Assembly: GCA_024637225.1 (NCBI GenBank)
Contig: JAGXFP010000002.1
Coordinates: forward strand, 1 to 55,340
DNA length: 55,340 bases
Direction of reading: 5' to 3'
DNA from: Desulfobacterales bacterium
GTDB lineage: Bacteria; Desulfobacterota; Desulfobulbia; Desulfobulbales; JAGXFP01
The notes beneath the pieces were generated by a model. It saw nothing but the letters and a program-made list of their open reading frames with translations. It ran no database searches and was not told where the DNA came from. This document shows positions 1-7,795 of the stretch, piece after piece. How positions within the stretch are numbered: the first letter of the stretch is position 1; each line of letters opens with the position of its first letter. The position numbers and the translations under genes are program-made.

Positions 1-63
1 AGGAGTATCTGGCTCATCACTTTGAGAAAGCTCCAAACGACGGATTTGACGTAGAATAAACCA

Positions 64-130
64 ACCGGCAGCAGCCGGTATTGCTGGACTTTCAGTCCGC
101 GAATTTAAACCCACCGACTTTAGTCGGTGG
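64..130. repeat. Three consecutive short hairpins at the window edge; last one a possible terminator
   Basis: Three perfect stem-loops stand in a row: 64-79 (ACCGGC / GCCGGT), 86-98 (GGACT / AGTCC) and 111-130 (CCACCGACT / AGTCGGTGG, two-base loop). The third lies just past the stop of the minus-strand glycosyltransferase, with AAAC and GTTT flanks, so it could end that transcript. Hairpins of this form also occur inside the ends of IS200/IS605 elements. Bases 1-59 hold an open frame ending in TAA at 57-59 that is too short to identify. Terminator versus IS200-type end cannot be decided from the window. Confidence 0.5.
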
Positions 131-134
131 TTGT

Positions 135-1367
135 TTAGTTACCTTTTTTGCTCGGGCCGGCCCAGTTCTCCGAGAGAAGATCGACATACTTGGCGGCGAT
201 AACATCGAGGCTGAAATTTTTTACGAATTCCAGCCGGTTCTTTTTCTTGATTTCAGGCCAATCCTCTTTCTGATCGATAATTTCCAGGATTTTCGCGGCA
301 ATGGCGGCGGGGTTCTTCTCCTCGACCAGAAATCCCGTCTTGCCGTCCTTGATAATATCCGGGATACCTCCGACCCTGCTGCCGATCAGGATGCAGCCGG
401 ACATTCCGGCCTCGACAAAGGTCAGGCCGAAGCCCTCGGTATCGCCGTCCCTGGCGTGAATGGAAGGGCCGATAAAAATGTCCGCCGCACCGTAGAAGCG
501 CGGTAAGTCGCGGTTGGCAATCGAACCGGTGAAAACCACGTTGCCTTCGAGTTCCAGTGAAGCGCTCAACCGCTTAAGATCCTCTTCTTCCTCGCCTGAT
601 CCGACAATCATCAGCTTGACGGCCGGCGCCTTGTTGATCACCTCGGGCATGGCCTCCAGAAGAAAGCGGACCCCCTTTTTTTCGGTCAGTCTGCCGACAA
701 ACAATAAGAGAGGGCCGGTCGCGCCGTACTTTTTCCGAATATCGTCATCTTCGGCCAGCGCGAATTTACTGGAATCCACCCCCATCGGCAGAATTACCGG
801 TTCGACAATTGAACTGCTGGTCCGAGTGACCACTTCCTTGAGAACACTGCTTACCACGGTTATTTTATCGGCGTTTTTTAAGGAAAAGCGCTTGAAAAGA
901 CCGAACAGACCGCCCTGGAGGCCGAACACATCACCACCGTGCGCGGTAACGACATAGGGGGTGCCGGTTATCTTTTTTACCATGGCCGCCACAAAGCCCT
1001 GGGGGACCAACCAGTGCGCATGGATGATATCGGGCTTTATCTGCCGGACAAGTTTCCACAGGGCAAAAAACTCCGCGGCGACGAAAAAGGGAACGAGCAG
1101 GAGATAGAGTTTGTTTTTTCTTATGGTGGGCAGGATGCCGGAAGAACCCGCGAGCTTCTCGAAGCGTTTGATGAAGTAGCGGAAACGGTATACCGTCAGA
1201 CCGTCGAGAATCTCGCTGCCGAGGGCGCCCGGATAGTTGGGCGCCAGGACATGGACATCCAGGTCCAAAGCCAGACGCCTGGACAATTCGTAAACAAAAG
1301 GAGGGTCGGTATCGTCCTTCCAGCGGGGAAAGGTGGAAGTCAGCACGATTATCTTTTTAGAACCCAT
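135..1367 (-). CDS. Glycosyltransferase family 4 (GT-B fold) protein
   Basis: Retaining glycosyltransferase of the GT4 type, expected to move a sugar from a nucleotide-sugar donor to a glycan or lipid acceptor at the cytoplasmic face of the inner membrane, as in LPS or exopolysaccharide assembly. The 410-residue product has the usual GT4 length and order: an N-terminal Rossmann half with the acceptor-side HAHW motif near residue 118 and TAHGGDVFG near 142-150, then a donor half with LLFVGRLTEKKG near 222-232 and the DTEGFGLTFVEAG stretch near 310-322 carrying the EX7E glutamates. No signal peptide is seen. It stands alone, with no other polysaccharide gene beside it, so the acceptor cannot be inferred. 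The ATG start gives MGSKKIIVLTSTFPRW, a normal GT4 N-terminus. Confidence 0.9.
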   Translation of the reverse strand: MGSKKIIVLTSTFPRWKDDTDPPFVYELSRRLALDLDVHVLAPNYPGALGSEILDGLTVYRFRYFIKRFEKLAGSSGILPTIRKNKLYLLLVPFFVAAEFFALWKLVRQIKPDIIHAHWLVPQGFVAAMVKKITGTPYVVTAHGGDVFGLQGGLFGLFKRFSLKNADKITVVSSVLKEVVTRTSSSIVEPVILPMGVDSSKFALAEDDDIRKKYGATGPLLLFVGRLTEKKGVRFLLEAMPEVINKAPAVKLMIVGSGEEEEDLKRLSASLELEGNVVFTGSIANRDLPRFYGAADIFIGPSIHARDGDTEGFGLTFVEAGMSGCILIGSRVGGIPDIIKDGKTGFLVEEKNPAAIAAKILEIIDQKEDWPEIKKKNRLEFVKNFSLDVIAAKYVDLLSENWAGPSKKGN

Positions 1368-1816
1368 CTGTTTTGCCTTTTAGCCAGTTAATGTTTTGGT
1401 CAGGAAAATCCGGATCGGCGTGGCGGTGTTAGAGGGGTGAGGAGTTAGGAGTGAGGGGTGAGGAGAAGCAAGAGGAAACTTAACTATTAATCCACCCCTT
1501 TTTTCGTTTCATAATTTACGTCTCAACCGCACTACTCACGTTTCTACATCTGCATCTGAATTTAAACAATCTTTTAACCTTTGGCATCTCAAAAAGTCGC
1601 AAACTGTCATTTCGACCGTTTGCTTAGCCATCCGGTTTTTGTACCACAGGGCACCCCAAGGGTTCTGTTCAATCCTCCCTTGAGGAGGGCATTTGCTTCG
1701 CGGCACATAAGTTTCGTACGGCCAGGCAAGCTGCTCAACTCAGCTTTGCACCCTGGGCATAAATTTCTTACCGGGCAGCCAAGCTGCTCAACTCTGCTTT
1801 GATTTTTGGCAGTTTA
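1368..1816. repeat. Gene-free stretch with purine-rich tract and degenerate intergenic repeats
   Basis: No credible gene. 1430-1475 is a run of GTGAGGAGT-like units. 1605-1620 carries the GTCATTTCGACC motif that also ends the palindromic element at 27.4-27.6 kb, and 1621-1631 the GCTTAGCCATC motif seen near several other repeat ends. 1680-1800 has two degraded copies of the ATAAGTTTCGT ... AGCTGCTCAACTCAGCTTT repeat found at 6.05, 13.1, 23.6 and 27.5 kb. It looks like accumulated repeat debris between two minus-strand genes. Confidence 0.6.
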
Positions 1817-2116
1817 TCAACCTTGAACCTTAGATCTTGGATCTGCCGTTAACCGTGCAGCTGCTATAAGTTGCAGCTTTGCAGTTCTGGTCAGTTTCTT
1901 CAGTTGGCATTCGCGGCTGGAGGCCGCGCTTCGGGAGGGGTGTGCTTCTCGGTAAACCAGTTTGACCGGGCGGCGCGACCGGGTGTATCTCGCCCCGGTC
2001 TTGCCGTGGTTGTGGTCGTGGACTCGCTTTTGCGGATCCCTGGCGATGCCGGTGTAGATGGTCTTGTCATTGCAGACCACCATATAGACATACCAGGGAT
2101 TGTCCGAGTCCTTCAC
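1817..2116 (-). CDS. GIY-YIG domain nuclease-like protein (UPF0213 type)
   Basis: Small 99-residue protein consisting of one GIY-YIG domain. Visible signatures are WYVYMVVCNDKTIYTGIA at residues 8-25 (the two tripeptides appear as VYM and YTG), the R at 31 in DPQKRVHDHN, and GARYTRSRRPVKLVY at about 41-55. This matches the stand-alone YhbQ/UPF0213 family, whose members are related to UvrC and homing endonucleases; their cellular role is poorly defined, so a DNA nuclease activity is a family-based inference. It starts 13 nt after the stop of the FKBP-like gene on the same strand, so the two are probably co-transcribed. The C-terminal tail after about residue 85 is basic and poorly conserved. 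Confidence 0.85.
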   Translation of the reverse strand: MKDSDNPWYVYMVVCNDKTIYTGIARDPQKRVHDHNHGKTGARYTRSRRPVKLVYREAHPSRSAASSRECQLKKLTRTAKLQLIAAARLTADPRSKVQG

Positions 2117-2129
2117 GAAACCGGGCCGC

Positions 2130-2558
2130 TCAGTCGATGGCGACCAGCTCGATGTCGAAATTAAGGTCCTTGCCGGCCAGGGGGGGATTGGCGTCGAGCT
2201 TGATATGGGTGTCGGTCACCTCGGTAACCTCGACCACCACGACCTCTTCATTGGGCCCGGCCATCTGCAGTTTCAGGCCTACTTCGGGATTGATCTCCGG
2301 GGGCACCTGATCCCGGGGCGCTTCGATAACCATCTCTTCGTTGCGCGGTCCGTAAGCCTTTTCGGCCGGGATGTTGACGCTTTTATTTTCGCCCACTGCC
2401 ATGCCCTCCACCGCTTCCTCGAAACCGGGAATAACCTGGCCGCCGCCGAGGGTGAAGCTCAAGGGTTCGCGTCCTTCCGAAGAATCGAATACGGTCCCGT
2501 CGTCAAGGCTGCCTTTGTAGTTGATTTTAACGGTATCGCCGTTTTTTGCCTGACTCAT
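2130..2558 (-). CDS. FKBP-type peptidyl-prolyl isomerase, SlyD/SlpA-like
   Basis: Peptidyl-prolyl cis-trans isomerase and chaperone of the SlyD/SlpA branch, acting in the cytoplasm on newly made proteins (no signal peptide). The 142-residue product begins with the FKBP half (VKINYKGSLDDGTVFDSSEG, residues 9-28), continues with PLSFTLGGGQVIPGFEEAVEGM (the IPGFEE active-site strand), then an inserted-flap region (about 65-125, PAEKAYGPRNEEMVIEAP onward) typical of SlyD, and returns to NFDIELVAID at the C-terminus. The histidine-rich metal-binding tail of E. coli SlyD is absent, so the nickel role is not supported. A GAGAG tract precedes the ATG. It is the upstream member of a likely two-gene unit with the GIY-YIG gene. 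Confidence 0.9.
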   Translation of the reverse strand: MSQAKNGDTVKINYKGSLDDGTVFDSSEGREPLSFTLGGGQVIPGFEEAVEGMAVGENKSVNIPAEKAYGPRNEEMVIEAPRDQVPPEINPEVGLKLQMAGPNEEVVVVEVTEVTDTHIKLDANPPLAGKDLNFDIELVAID

Positions 2559-2907
2559 GATACTCTCCTGATATATTGTTTTTTGGTCCGGAATCTAGTA
2601 CCTCGTAACCCCTAAACCATCACATCTTGCTTGTTATTTTACGTGCCGACTACGTTGCGACTTCCGTTACAGAGCGCTGCTATGCGCTGGAAGTCGCGTC
2701 TTGCCGGCCCGCAAAATCTCTTCGCAATCTCGCGAAACTTTATGGTTTACGGGGTACCGGAGGTTCCTCGCGATTAAAAAACCATAACACAGATTGATGG
2801 CAAATGATACCGTCTGGTGGAAATAAGTTTGCAACTGGGCGGAGTTAGGTTGAAAATCCGGCGGTTGTGGTTCTCTGGCGACCGCTCGGTGAACGGTTAA
2901 AAAATCC
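2559..2907. other. Gene-free stretch with a long palindrome
   Basis: The 349-nt gap between two minus-strand genes must hold the promoter of the FKBP gene. At about 2655-2697 GCGACTTCC pairs with GGAAGTCGC and encloses a second stem AGCGC / GCGCT, giving a two-tier hairpin. No U-tract follows, so it is not a textbook terminator; I did not find a second copy in the window. The remaining sequence shows nothing I can name. Confidence 0.45.
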
Positions 2908-3723
2908 CTACCATTTACCGGCGGCCCGGCTGATTTTTTCCCGGGGCAGGAGGGTGATCGCTTCCCCGGGGCAGACCGCCCGGCAGATTCCGCATCCGTA
3001 ACAACTGCCGGGCTCGACCAGGCATTTTTTATCGGCCGGGTCATAGCGGATTGCCTCAAATACGCACTGTTTGCGGCAGAACCGGCAGCCGTTGCACTTT
3101 TCCACCTCGATTTCGGCAACGTATTCACTCTTCCACATCACCGTGGCCAGTTTTGACTTGTACTGGACCCGGTAGGCCATGCAGTCCTGATCGCAGTTGC
3201 AGATCGCCCCGATATAAGGGGTGTTGAAGGTCCAGACGCTGTGGGTCATGCCTTGCCGGTCGAGCCAGCCGATCTCCTCCTTGGCGATGGCGGCGGATAT
3301 CTTGTCGAAATCGCGGAAGTCGGGCAGATCCTCGATGATATGACTGGTATCCATCCCCACCGCGTAACACCAGCGTTTCTCGACCCCGGTGGCGACCCGG
3401 CGGCAGATGCAGGGGAGGCGGATTACCGTATCGACGCGGTCGAGGACCTTTTCGATCCCTTCGAGGGGGACGATCTGGCCGAAATGGCTTTTCTTCTGAT
3501 GTCTGGTCAGCCAGGGGTAGACCAGGAAATCATAAATGCGGGGCAGCCGGTTTTTCCATTTTTCGGCCAAGGGGACGGTGTCGTGCATCGATTGGCCGAA
3601 CCGGCCGAGAAAATCCTTCAGGCCGGCATCGGAATTGACCTTCAGAAAGAGCTCCCGAGAGTAATTGGTCATGTTCTCGTACCACTTTTTGCCCTCGCCA
3701 TGGCTTATGCAAAACTCACACAT
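2908..3723 (-). CDS. Protein with C-terminal 2[4Fe-4S] ferredoxin domain and N-terminal Cys-rich region
   Basis: Iron-sulfur protein of 271 residues. The C-terminal part carries two ferredoxin-type motifs: CNGCRFCRKQC near 211-221, lacking the usual final proline, and CYGCGICRAVCP near 242-253, which is canonical. The N-terminal 190 residues contain further cysteines: CEFC at 2-5, the LPCICRR stretch near 104, WCY near 118, and AICNCDQDC near 175-183, which could hold another metal centre. No signal peptide or membrane segment is seen, so an intracellular electron-transfer role is likely. The redox partner is unknown: the flanking genes are not oxidoreductases. Proteins of this form recur in anaerobes but I know no characterised member, so no specific function is assigned. 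Confidence 0.8.
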   Translation of the reverse strand: MCEFCISHGEGKKWYENMTNYSRELFLKVNSDAGLKDFLGRFGQSMHDTVPLAEKWKNRLPRIYDFLVYPWLTRHQKKSHFGQIVPLEGIEKVLDRVDTVIRLPCICRRVATGVEKRWCYAVGMDTSHIIEDLPDFRDFDKISAAIAKEEIGWLDRQGMTHSVWTFNTPYIGAICNCDQDCMAYRVQYKSKLATVMWKSEYVAEIEVEKCNGCRFCRKQCVFEAIRYDPADKKCLVEPGSCYGCGICRAVCPGEAITLLPREKISRAAGKW

Positions 3724-4063
3724 CGTCGGTACCCCACGGAAATTACCCCGGCATCCCCCGCTTCAGTTTGAAGCCCGTTCAGGGCTTTTGCAAGCATATC
3801 CAACGAGTTGCCAACGTCGCAGATGCACAGTTATCGGGCCCCCCGCAGGGCGGCGGGTGAATTCCATCCACCGCGGATTACTTGTATTTGACGTAAAAAC
3901 AATCTCATATTGTTAATCAATACACTAAGCCGTCACGGATTCAGGATTATGGTAATCCCGACTTTGTTGCGGTCCTTTTATAGTTTAGCGAATTTACGGG
4001 AAAATATGAACTTTCACGTAAATACTAATATATACCGCTAACCGTTCTCGAACGCTCCCGGAT
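3724..4063. other. 340-nt intergenic region, no gene seen
   Basis: This spans the upstream side of the ferredoxin-like gene and the downstream side of the radical SAM gene, both on the minus strand. The part nearest 3900-4045 is AT-rich. I see no terminator hairpin with a U-tract, no recognisable riboswitch and no copy of the repeat families listed elsewhere. Confidence 0.4.
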
Positions 4064-5611
4064 TCAGGTTACAGAGTTTCCAGGGGGTTTATTGGAGGCG
4101 CGAATCAAAAAAGGGGCATGGTTTGAGGTGAAAAAAGGCGGATCGCGGCGGATAATCGGAGCGATGGCCGGATGGCGCTTGAATTCCCGGTCGAGAAATC
4201 GTCTGATTTCGCGGCGATTCCAGCCCCGGGGATGTTCGAAGTCGGTATAGAGGGAAAGATCGCCCTCATAAAAAGCGGTTTTGGCCAGGCGCGGGGCATC
4301 AGGGGCGAAGCGCGGCATATTGAAGATCGCCAGGTTGAGAAAGGTGATGGCGGAGGCGTGTTTGACCGTGAAATCAAGAGTCCGGCGCGCCTCGGTCAGC
4401 GATTCTGTCGGAGTCCCGAACAGCAGATAGACATAGGTGGCGATCCCGGCATTTTCGAGATTGGCCAGGGTTTGGGCGACCATTCCCAGATCGATTCCCT
4501 TGTCCATTGCGTCCAGCACGCCCTGGTCCCCCGATTCTAGACCCAGTTTCAGCATGACGCAGCCGGAGCGCCGCAGGGCCCGGCAGAAATCGGGATCGGT
4601 CAGTTCGGGCTCGGCCCGGGCGAAGGAGTACCAGGCCGGGCCGGGCGGATTGGCGATCAGGGCGCACATCAGGGCGGGACTGATCGCGTTGTCGAGGAAA
4701 TGGATCAGGCTCGGCTTGGTGGCGGCGGTGAGCTTTGCAAGTTGGCCCGATAACAGCTCGGCGGGCAGGGCGCGGTAGGGATTGGTTTCGGCCTTTTCCG
4801 GGCAGAACGAGCATTTCCGCCAGTAGCAGCCCGTAGAGGCGGCGTAGGGCAGGATCGGACCCGGGGCCAGATAATCGGCCAGGGGCAGCCCCGTTAAATC
4901 CGGGTGGATTTTTTCGCGCTCCCTATGATCTATTTGCCGGCCCGATATCTTGAGCAGGGGAATTTCTCCCGGACCGGCGACCAGGTGATCGATCAGTTCA
5001 TCGAAGGGGTTACGCCACTCCGGGCTGCTGAGCCAGGAGGTGATCAGGCCGCCGCCGGCCGCGATCGGTAGGGTGGGGTGGCGTTTTCTGAGATAACCGA
5101 TCATCGCAAAGGCGGTCAGGGCCTGACTGAGGTAATTAATCGAAAAGCCGACCAGGGCAGGCCGTTTTTCCGCCACCAGGCAGTCAAGCCTGGCCGCGAA
5201 ATAATCGTAAAAGATGTTTCCGGCCGGATCCTCGGCGGCCCGGAGAAGATCACCGCTCTTTACCGGCGACAGCTTGTGGTCCTGGTAGTTGGCCGGGTTG
5301 ATCGTCAGGTCGTCGCGGCCTGTAGCGCCAAGAATCCGGCTCAGATCGCTGACCGCCCGCTGGTAACGGGCCGGTTCCGCGTATAAAGCGGGATCGCGCA
5401 GGGCCGCAAGATTTTCGGCCAGATGGCGGCGGGCCCGGCGGCTCCAGGTATCGCGGCGGGGCGGGTTATTGGCCAGGAGATGGAGCTGGCCTTCCAGGTT
5501 GGCGTCGAGCATGGTGCAGGGAAGACAGTGGCCGCGCAGGGCGCCGGCCAGCAGGGTAAGACCGGCCGGTGGTTCGCTGGCCTTGGCCAGGGGGGGATAA
5601 ATCAGCAGCAC
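4064..5611 (-). CDS. B12-binding-type radical SAM protein
   Basis: Radical S-adenosylmethionine enzyme of 515 residues; substrate unknown. The N-terminus (MLLIYPPLAKASEPPAGLTLLA...) resembles the cobalamin-binding domain found in this subclass, but no clear DxHxxG cobalamin ligand is visible, so B12 binding may be lost. The [4Fe-4S] motif is GCYWRKCSFCP at about residues 262-272, a CX4CX2C spacing seen in B12-associated radical SAM proteins with GCYW motifs. The TIM-barrel then shows LIHFLDNAIS, FARAEPELTD and LKLGLESGDQGVLDAMDKGI, usual in the Elp3/MiaB-like fold. The ATG is close to the upstream 700-nt gap. No neighbour points to a pathway. A role in tailoring or methyl transfer would be inference only. 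Confidence 0.85.
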   Translation of the reverse strand: MLLIYPPLAKASEPPAGLTLLAGALRGHCLPCTMLDANLEGQLHLLANNPPRRDTWSRRARRHLAENLAALRDPALYAEPARYQRAVSDLSRILGATGRDDLTINPANYQDHKLSPVKSGDLLRAAEDPAGNIFYDYFAARLDCLVAEKRPALVGFSINYLSQALTAFAMIGYLRKRHPTLPIAAGGGLITSWLSSPEWRNPFDELIDHLVAGPGEIPLLKISGRQIDHREREKIHPDLTGLPLADYLAPGPILPYAASTGCYWRKCSFCPEKAETNPYRALPAELLSGQLAKLTAATKPSLIHFLDNAISPALMCALIANPPGPAWYSFARAEPELTDPDFCRALRRSGCVMLKLGLESGDQGVLDAMDKGIDLGMVAQTLANLENAGIATYVYLLFGTPTESLTEARRTLDFTVKHASAITFLNLAIFNMPRFAPDAPRLAKTAFYEGDLSLYTDFEHPRGWNRREIRRFLDREFKRHPAIAPIIRRDPPFFTSNHAPFLIRASNKPPGNSVT

Positions 5612-6254
5612 AATTTTCCGCTCGCTTTCATCTTGTTTGATTTCTTCCTTTCATAAACGGGATTGGCGATTTGCCTTGTCAAACTGTAATTATCGTGCTC
5701 GCAAGGGCAGAAATTGTCCGCACCTTCCCCAACCTCACCGGTTCAGGTTCTTGCCACTAATTGCTTGATTTCGATATGGTTCCCTGATCAGAAATTCATG
5801 AACCGGGCCGCAAGCGGGCAATCACCGGCTGTGAGTCCGTTATTAGCGCTTGGCCGGCATGCCAGTCAACGGGCTGTTCGTCTACTGAAGGGTAAGGCGG
5901 GCCTCTTATTTAGTCAACTTTCTGACTTTATTGATCAGTTCGTTTTACCTTGTTTTTCGATGCTGGAGCCATGTGCCTCATCTATCGGCCGGTGAGGAGT
6001 AATGAGTAAATAGTGAGGAGTAGAAAAAAAGAGCATATTAAAGCTGAGTTTAGCATTGGACTGCTTTTATATGTCCTTTAGGGTGCAAACGAAACTTATG
6101 CACCTGTGGGTGCATAAGCCTTTTCTCCTCACCGCTTTACACCTTACTCTTCACTCACCGGGCAATCAAAACGTAGCGGAAAAAAATTATATCGCCATTA
6201 CAGGCAGGCCAATACTACAACCAGGAATGTTGAGTTATTTATGTTGACGGACAT
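5612..6254. repeat. Gene-free stretch with a reverse-oriented intergenic repeat
   Basis: No credible gene in about 640 nt. 5991-6025 is another GTGAGGAGT-like purine-rich run. 6041-6125 carries the family-A repeat in reverse orientation (GGGTGCAAACGAAACTTAT and its flanks) followed by a GCACCTGTGGGTGC palindrome. The promoter of the radical SAM gene must lie near 5620-5700. Confidence 0.55.
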
Positions 6255-6286
6255 AAAAAAAGGACCGGCATGGCCGGTCCTTTTTT
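6255..6286. terminator. Rho-independent terminator, probably bidirectional
   Basis: A perfect stem GGACCGGC / GCCGGTCC with a loop of two bases, preceded by seven A and followed by six T, so it works in either direction. It lies 24-55 nt beyond the stop of the minus-strand multiheme cytochrome and most likely ends that transcript. It is the clearest intrinsic terminator in the window. Confidence 0.9.
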
Positions 6287-6309
6287 AGGGCAAATAACCA
6301 ATCACCCTT

Positions 6310-7530
6310 TTAAGTGTCTTTGGTCCGATGACAATAAAAACAGCCGGTGGTGGACTCGACCCCATCATGGGCTATTGTTTGAGTATAATCCCAGCGCAGG
6401 GCGTCGGGGTATTGGGAGCCGTGGGCCATATGGCAGCTGAGACACATTACCTGGTCGGTGGTGCCGATCGCAGCTGTCCTGTTTTGCCACAGCGTTCGGG
6501 CGAGGGGTAAGCCTTCGCCGTATGCCAAGGAACTGTTGATTAGTTCATCAAAATCATTACTGCTGCCGATGTTTACGTTGGTCGGGTGCCGCAACCAAGG
6601 GGTCGAATCCGTGGTATCACGGGAGCCCTTATTGTCCTCGCCCAGCATTTCATCTATCCCGCCCACCGCATGGAATTTGTGGTGACAGCCCGCGCAAAAG
6701 CGTCCTATGACAAGTGTGGTGGGGGCTGCGTAGTCAGCACCCTGTCCCAAGTAGACGTTTGTCTCGGTCAATCCCCAGTCGAAGCTTTCCAGAGCTCCGT
6801 CCACGTTGTCAACCGGCATATTAAACCCCTCGGTTCCGCCATGGCCTCCGAGAAAACGGTATGTATTACCGGGGCCGCTCCCGCCAACGACCATGGGATC
6901 ATGATGGCCGGTCCAGAGGTGACAGCCCTTACAGCCGTTTTCATCGGCTCCGGATTCGGGAATTCCCCCTTCCGCAACAGGGATGGCCAGACTCTCATGG
7001 CAGCTCCCCAAGCAACCTTTGCCGGCTGAGAAGCCGGGCGCCGGGGTGGTTAAAAAATTGCCGTCCCTACCGCTTATGCCCAGAACGTTATGGCCATATT
7101 CATCCCCAAGGGTTGCAACATAGGAGAAATTACCCCCGGCCAGGTCGCTGGCAGAATTACCTGTATCTCCGATATTCCAGACAATCGGCACCTTGAAACT
7201 GGCGTTGCCACCCATGTCGATGATTCTTGTGTTGGGACCACTAGAGGGAGAGGAATGGCAGCCGACGCAGTCGGTTTTCAGAAGATAGTCCTGGGCCGTG
7301 ACGTCCACGGCGGTTCCTTGAAATGCCCCCCCCGGCGTCCAGCCCACATCTATGGACGTGTTGTCGCCGATTATAACCTGCTCGGCGTTGTTCTGGCTGT
7401 TGTGCATGGTATGGCAGTTGGCACAGGGGCCAGCGACCCTGGCGTAAACCAGAGTCGGAACCGCCAGCAGGATTGCGGGTATTAGCAGAAAACGTAGAAG
7501 CACGTTCTGGTTTATGCCGGTTATTCGCAT
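6310..7530 (-). CDS. Periplasmic multiheme c-type cytochrome (seven haem motifs, one CX3CH)
   Basis: Exported haem protein for electron transfer. I place the start at 7530, not at the upstream in-frame ATG, because it gives a clean signal peptide (MRITGINQNVLLRFLLIPA..., cleavage near VYA at 28-30) and has a GGGGGG tract 4 nt upstream. The 406-residue precursor holds CXXCH at 36-40, 88-92, 200-204, 279-283, 363-367 and 397-401, plus CLGSCH at 173-178, a CX3CH variant. Extra histidines after several motifs (TMH, MAH, HHKFH) could be distal ligands. There is no recognisable catalytic domain. It is a single-gene unit ended by the terminator at 6255-6286. Its partners are not in the window. Cytochrome identity is certain; its role in a respiratory chain is inferred. 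Confidence 0.92.
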   Translation of the reverse strand: MRITGINQNVLLRFLLIPAILLAVPTLVYARVAGPCANCHTMHNSQNNAEQVIIGDNTSIDVGWTPGGAFQGTAVDVTAQDYLLKTDCVGCHSSPSSGPNTRIIDMGGNASFKVPIVWNIGDTGNSASDLAGGNFSYVATLGDEYGHNVLGISGRDGNFLTTPAPGFSAGKGCLGSCHESLAIPVAEGGIPESGADENGCKGCHLWTGHHDPMVVGGSGPGNTYRFLGGHGGTEGFNMPVDNVDGALESFDWGLTETNVYLGQGADYAAPTTLVIGRFCAGCHHKFHAVGGIDEMLGEDNKGSRDTTDSTPWLRHPTNVNIGSSNDFDELINSSLAYGEGLPLARTLWQNRTAAIGTTDQVMCLSCHMAHGSQYPDALRWDYTQTIAHDGVESTTGCFYCHRTKDT

Positions 7531-7795
7531 GTTTCCCCCCACGCAAATTTTTTGAAAGATGATATGAATGATATGATTTTTTGAATCCCCTTCTAATAAA
7601 GATAACATATCTTCTGTCAGGGTCAACTTTAATTTCGAGTTTCAGGGCTAAATTTGTAAGTTATTTTGACAGACATGCAAAGCCGATCAGCAAAATCAGC
7701 CCGCCGATTTCGCCAAATAAAGCGGCGCCCCTAACTGCGCTCCTGATTGACGGCGCTTGCTTAATTAATTGGTTATCCACCCTCGGGGCGGGGTC

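Noticed and set aside
1..59. 3' end of a transposase-like gene
   Set aside because: An 18-codon open frame ends at 57-59, but it is too short to match to any family.
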